A DNA stretch of 24,433 nt from DATIJJ01 sp039936115. Its GTDB lineage: Bacteria > Pseudomonadota > Gammaproteobacteria > DSM-16500. The stretch spans positions 1 to 24,433 of the forward strand of contig JBDTIZ010000239.1 of NCBI GenBank assembly GCA_039936115.1. The letters are read 5' to 3'. The notes below the pieces were generated by a model. That model did not search any database and was not told where the DNA came from. It saw only the letters and a list, made by a program, of their open reading frames with translations. A program made the translations under genes and the position numbers. Below, in pieces: positions 22,369-24,433 of the stretch; position 1 is the first letter of the stretch; each line of letters opens with the position of its first letter.

Positions 22369-24375
22369 ATGACAATGCAGAAACCCTTGGAAGCATTATT
22401 AAGACCCCCTGTAGAATGGACGACATCGGTTTCAGCGTGGATTGTTGCATTTTTATTCATCATGCATCCGGCTATTTTTCTACTATCCAAGAGTAGTGCT
22501 TATTATTTCGCGCTTGGATTTATTCTGTTTGGTTTGTATCGCTTTAAACAAGGTCATCGAGTCTATTGTTATCAGAAAAATTTAAAACGCATGCCTCACT
22601 ATGCTATTACATCCAAACAATTGCCAACGAGTGATAAAAAATTATTTCTTGGCAAAGGATTTTTGTGGACAGCTCAACATACTCAACGATTACGTGATCT
22701 GGATATCAATTACAACTTACATTTTAAATATCCATCACGGCTAAAAAATTGGGCGCGTCAAAAAGAATTGCATTGGGAAAAACTGCCTCTTTTGAAACAG
22801 TTCGCAAAAATATTACGGATAAATCATTTTCTTAACCCATTTAGGCCGTACCCTGAAATTGGTGGAGAACCGTGTATTCATGGTGTATCAGAGCAAGAGG
22901 AAAGCGTTGCAATTAATCTTGTTGAACGCGCTAGTCATTTATTAGTGTTGGGATTACCTGGGGTCGGAAAAACACGTTTTGCTGAATTATTAATTAGCCA
23001 AGACATTCATCGTGGTGACGTAGTCATTGTGTTGGATCCAAAAGGCGATGCTGATTTATTAAAGCGAATGGCAATTGAAGCCAAACTCTCAGGACGAGAA
23101 AAGGATTTGTTGGTTTTTCATTTAGGGTTCCCAGAAAGCTCTTGTCGATATAACCCTATTGGAAATTTTACTCGTATAACAGAAGTGGCAAACCGTATTT
23201 CCAACCAGCTGCCAAGTTCTGGTGATTCAGCGGCATTCAAAGAATTTGGCTGGCAGTTTATAAATTCAATTGCCATGACGTTGGTTGCTATGGGTGAAAA
23301 ACCTGATTATCTAAAAATGAAATTTTATATTACCAAGATGGATGTATTGTTAGAGCGCTATTTGGATTTTTTTCTGCCTCAAAGTGATCCGCAGTATGAA
23401 ACCTGGATCAACGATTACATTAAGAAAAAAACCACAGAAAAGCGCGAAGTAAGTCGCTTAAAAGCGTTGATCGCTTATGTTGAGTATCACAAGATGATTC
23501 AAAACACTATCTTTGATGATTTACAAAGCGCTTGTCGTTATGACAAAGAATATTTTAGTAAAATTACTGCGTCCCTTGGGCCGCTGTTGAAAAAATTAAC
23601 AACTGGCAAATCAGCTGAGCTGTTGTCACCTCATTATGAAGATTTGCAAGACCGTCGTCCCATTCTCGATTGGCTGCAAGTCATTCGTAATAAAAAAATT
23701 GTGTATGTTGGATTAGATGCACTGACTGATCCCGTAGTTGCAGCAGCTGTCGGTAATGCAATGTTTTCTGATTTAGTTTCAGTTGCAGGTCGATTATATA
23801 AATTTGGTTTGCACGATGGATTTTATTCATCATCTTCACGTAAAACATTTTTACCTCGTATTTGTTTGCACTCAGATGAATTTAACGAAATCATCGGCGA
23901 TGAATTTATTCCTTTGTTAAATAAAGCACGCGGCGCTGGATTTACTGTAACGGCTTATACTCAAACATGGTCAGATGTTGAAGCACGATTAAAAACATCT
24001 GCTAAAGCAGGTCAAGTTGCAGGAAATATTGGCACAGTTGTTATGTTTCGATGTAAAGAAGCGGCGACTGTTGAGATGCTGCTTAATCAACTTCCGTCTG
24101 TTCCTATTTTGCGGGTAGTTCCCGCATCTTCTTCACAAGACACACCACTTGGTATGGATGGTATTTATTATCAATCAACTAACGAAGATCGTTTTGCTCA
24201 TAGTGAACAACGCTTGATTGAACAAAACGATGTGCTAAATCTTCCGAAAGGGCAAGCCTTTTGCTTATTGGAAGGAGGCAAGCTTTATAAATTACGCATG
24301 CCATTACCCAAACAAGAAAAATCTGTTTTACCAAAAAGTATTGAAGTCCTTATTAGCAATATGAACCAACATTAA
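22369..24375 (+). CDS. traD: Conjugative coupling protein TraD (VirD4 type, SXT/TOL subfamily)
   Basis: Type IV coupling ATPase, 668 residues, that brings the relaxase-DNA complex to the channel. The N-terminal MTMQKPLEALLRPPVEW and two membrane helices (about residues 23-55) fit the SXT/TOL TraD subfamily (TIGR03743/03754). Walker A is GLPGVGKT (195-202) and Walker B is VVIVLDPKGD (Asp223). The later block ICLHSDEFNEIIGDEFIPLL, then NKARGAGFTVTAYTQTWSD, is the TraG/VirD4 family motif. It is full length. ATG 22369 or 22375 could be used. Its position at the distal end, after the TraG-like gene, is unlike the usual order in which traD precedes the PFL_4697-type gene. Confidence 0.92.
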   Translation: MTMQKPLEALLRPPVEWTTSVSAWIVAFLFIMHPAIFLLSKSSAYYFALGFILFGLYRFKQGHRVYCYQKNLKRMPHYAITSKQLPTSDKKLFLGKGFLWTAQHTQRLRDLDINYNLHFKYPSRLKNWARQKELHWEKLPLLKQFAKILRINHFLNPFRPYPEIGGEPCIHGVSEQEESVAINLVERASHLLVLGLPGVGKTRFAELLISQDIHRGDVVIVLDPKGDADLLKRMAIEAKLSGREKDLLVFHLGFPESSCRYNPIGNFTRITEVANRISNQLPSSGDSAAFKEFGWQFINSIAMTLVAMGEKPDYLKMKFYITKMDVLLERYLDFFLPQSDPQYETWINDYIKKKTTEKREVSRLKALIAYVEYHKMIQNTIFDDLQSACRYDKEYFSKITASLGPLLKKLTTGKSAELLSPHYEDLQDRRPILDWLQVIRNKKIVYVGLDALTDPVVAAAVGNAMFSDLVSVAGRLYKFGLHDGFYSSSSRKTFLPRICLHSDEFNEIIGDEFIPLLNKARGAGFTVTAYTQTWSDVEARLKTSAKAGQVAGNIGTVVMFRCKEAATVEMLLNQLPSVPILRVVPASSSQDTPLGMDGIYYQSTNEDRFAHSEQRLIEQNDVLNLPKGQAFCLLEGGKLYKLRMPLPKQEKSVLPKSIEVLISNMNQH

Positions 24376-24411
24376 ATTATTGAAATTTTACCCACAAGGA
24401 GAAAGTAAAAA

Positions 24412-24433
24412 ATGCAAAATCTATCGAAACAAA
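24412..24433 (+). CDS. Start of a further gene cut by the right edge
   Basis: An ATG at 24412 is preceded by AAGGAG (24397-24402) at suitable spacing and reads MQNLSKQ before the window ends. It follows traD by 36 bp on the same strand and is probably another transfer gene. No function can be proposed from seven codons. Confidence 0.5.

Noticed and set aside
1..24433. Search by eye for tRNA or rRNA genes, CRISPR repeats, insertion-sequence ends and a relaxase/oriT.
   Set aside because: No tRNA-like cloverleaf, regularly spaced repeats, transposase motifs or relaxase motifs were found. The window is almost fully explained by the listed genes.

Overview
This AT-rich, densely coded window reads as part of a self-replicating conjugative plasmid from a gammaproteobacterium. 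I favour a host-associated member of the Legionellales (Legionella, Coxiella, Rickettsiella or Aquicella-like). Reasons are the low GC, the orphan LuxR-type regulator of a kind I associate with that order, and a HAD-type protein ending in a eukaryote-style CaaX box. The taxonomic placement is inference. No rRNA, tRNA, CRISPR array, transposase or integrase is visible.

Left part (1-6685), maintenance and accessory genes. It opens with a ParB lacking its 5' end, followed by a malonyl-CoA synthetase-like (MatB) acyl-CoA ligase. A leftward three-gene unit follows: a phage-type S24/LexA-like repressor, a protein made of two tandem copies of one unrecognised domain, and a VUT/YhhQ (queuosine-precursor) transporter. 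A divergent LuxR-type regulator faces this unit. Between them lies a near-consensus sigma-70 promoter with a perfect inverted repeat filling its spacer. Next come the HAD-family protein with C-terminal CVIL (leftward) and a small ribbon-helix-helix protein (rightward).

Replication region (6686-7965). repA (RepA_C type) is preceded by a hairpin-rich leader and a 22-residue leader ORF whose stop overlaps the repA start. The leader ORF's Shine-Dalgarno sequence lies inside a hairpin. Just after and partly within the repA 3' end is a recognisable oriV: three iterons (GATGAAAYGGTACCG) spaced by 32 and 22 bp, three DnaA boxes, and an AT-rich stretch with three ACCTATA repeats.

Transfer region (7966-24433). 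One rightward run of overlapping or nearly touching genes encodes a type IV secretion system of the G type (MPF_G; the PFL_46xx/47xx families of integrative conjugative elements). Order: PilL-like (TIGR03748), a coiled-coil membrane protein, PFL_4693 family, PFL_4697 family, RAQPRD, PFL_4701, PFL_4702, TIGR03750, PFL_4703, PFL_4704, PFL_4705, a lipoprotein, the VirB4/TraC-type ATPase, PFL_4710, PFL_4711, TraG-N-like, two small proteins, and the coupling protein TraD. A further gene starts at the right edge. This machinery is usually described on integrated elements, but here it abuts a replication origin. TraD sits at the far end rather than upstream of the RAQPRD gene, and no PFL_4709-family gene is present in its usual place. 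A relaxase and oriT were not found in the window.
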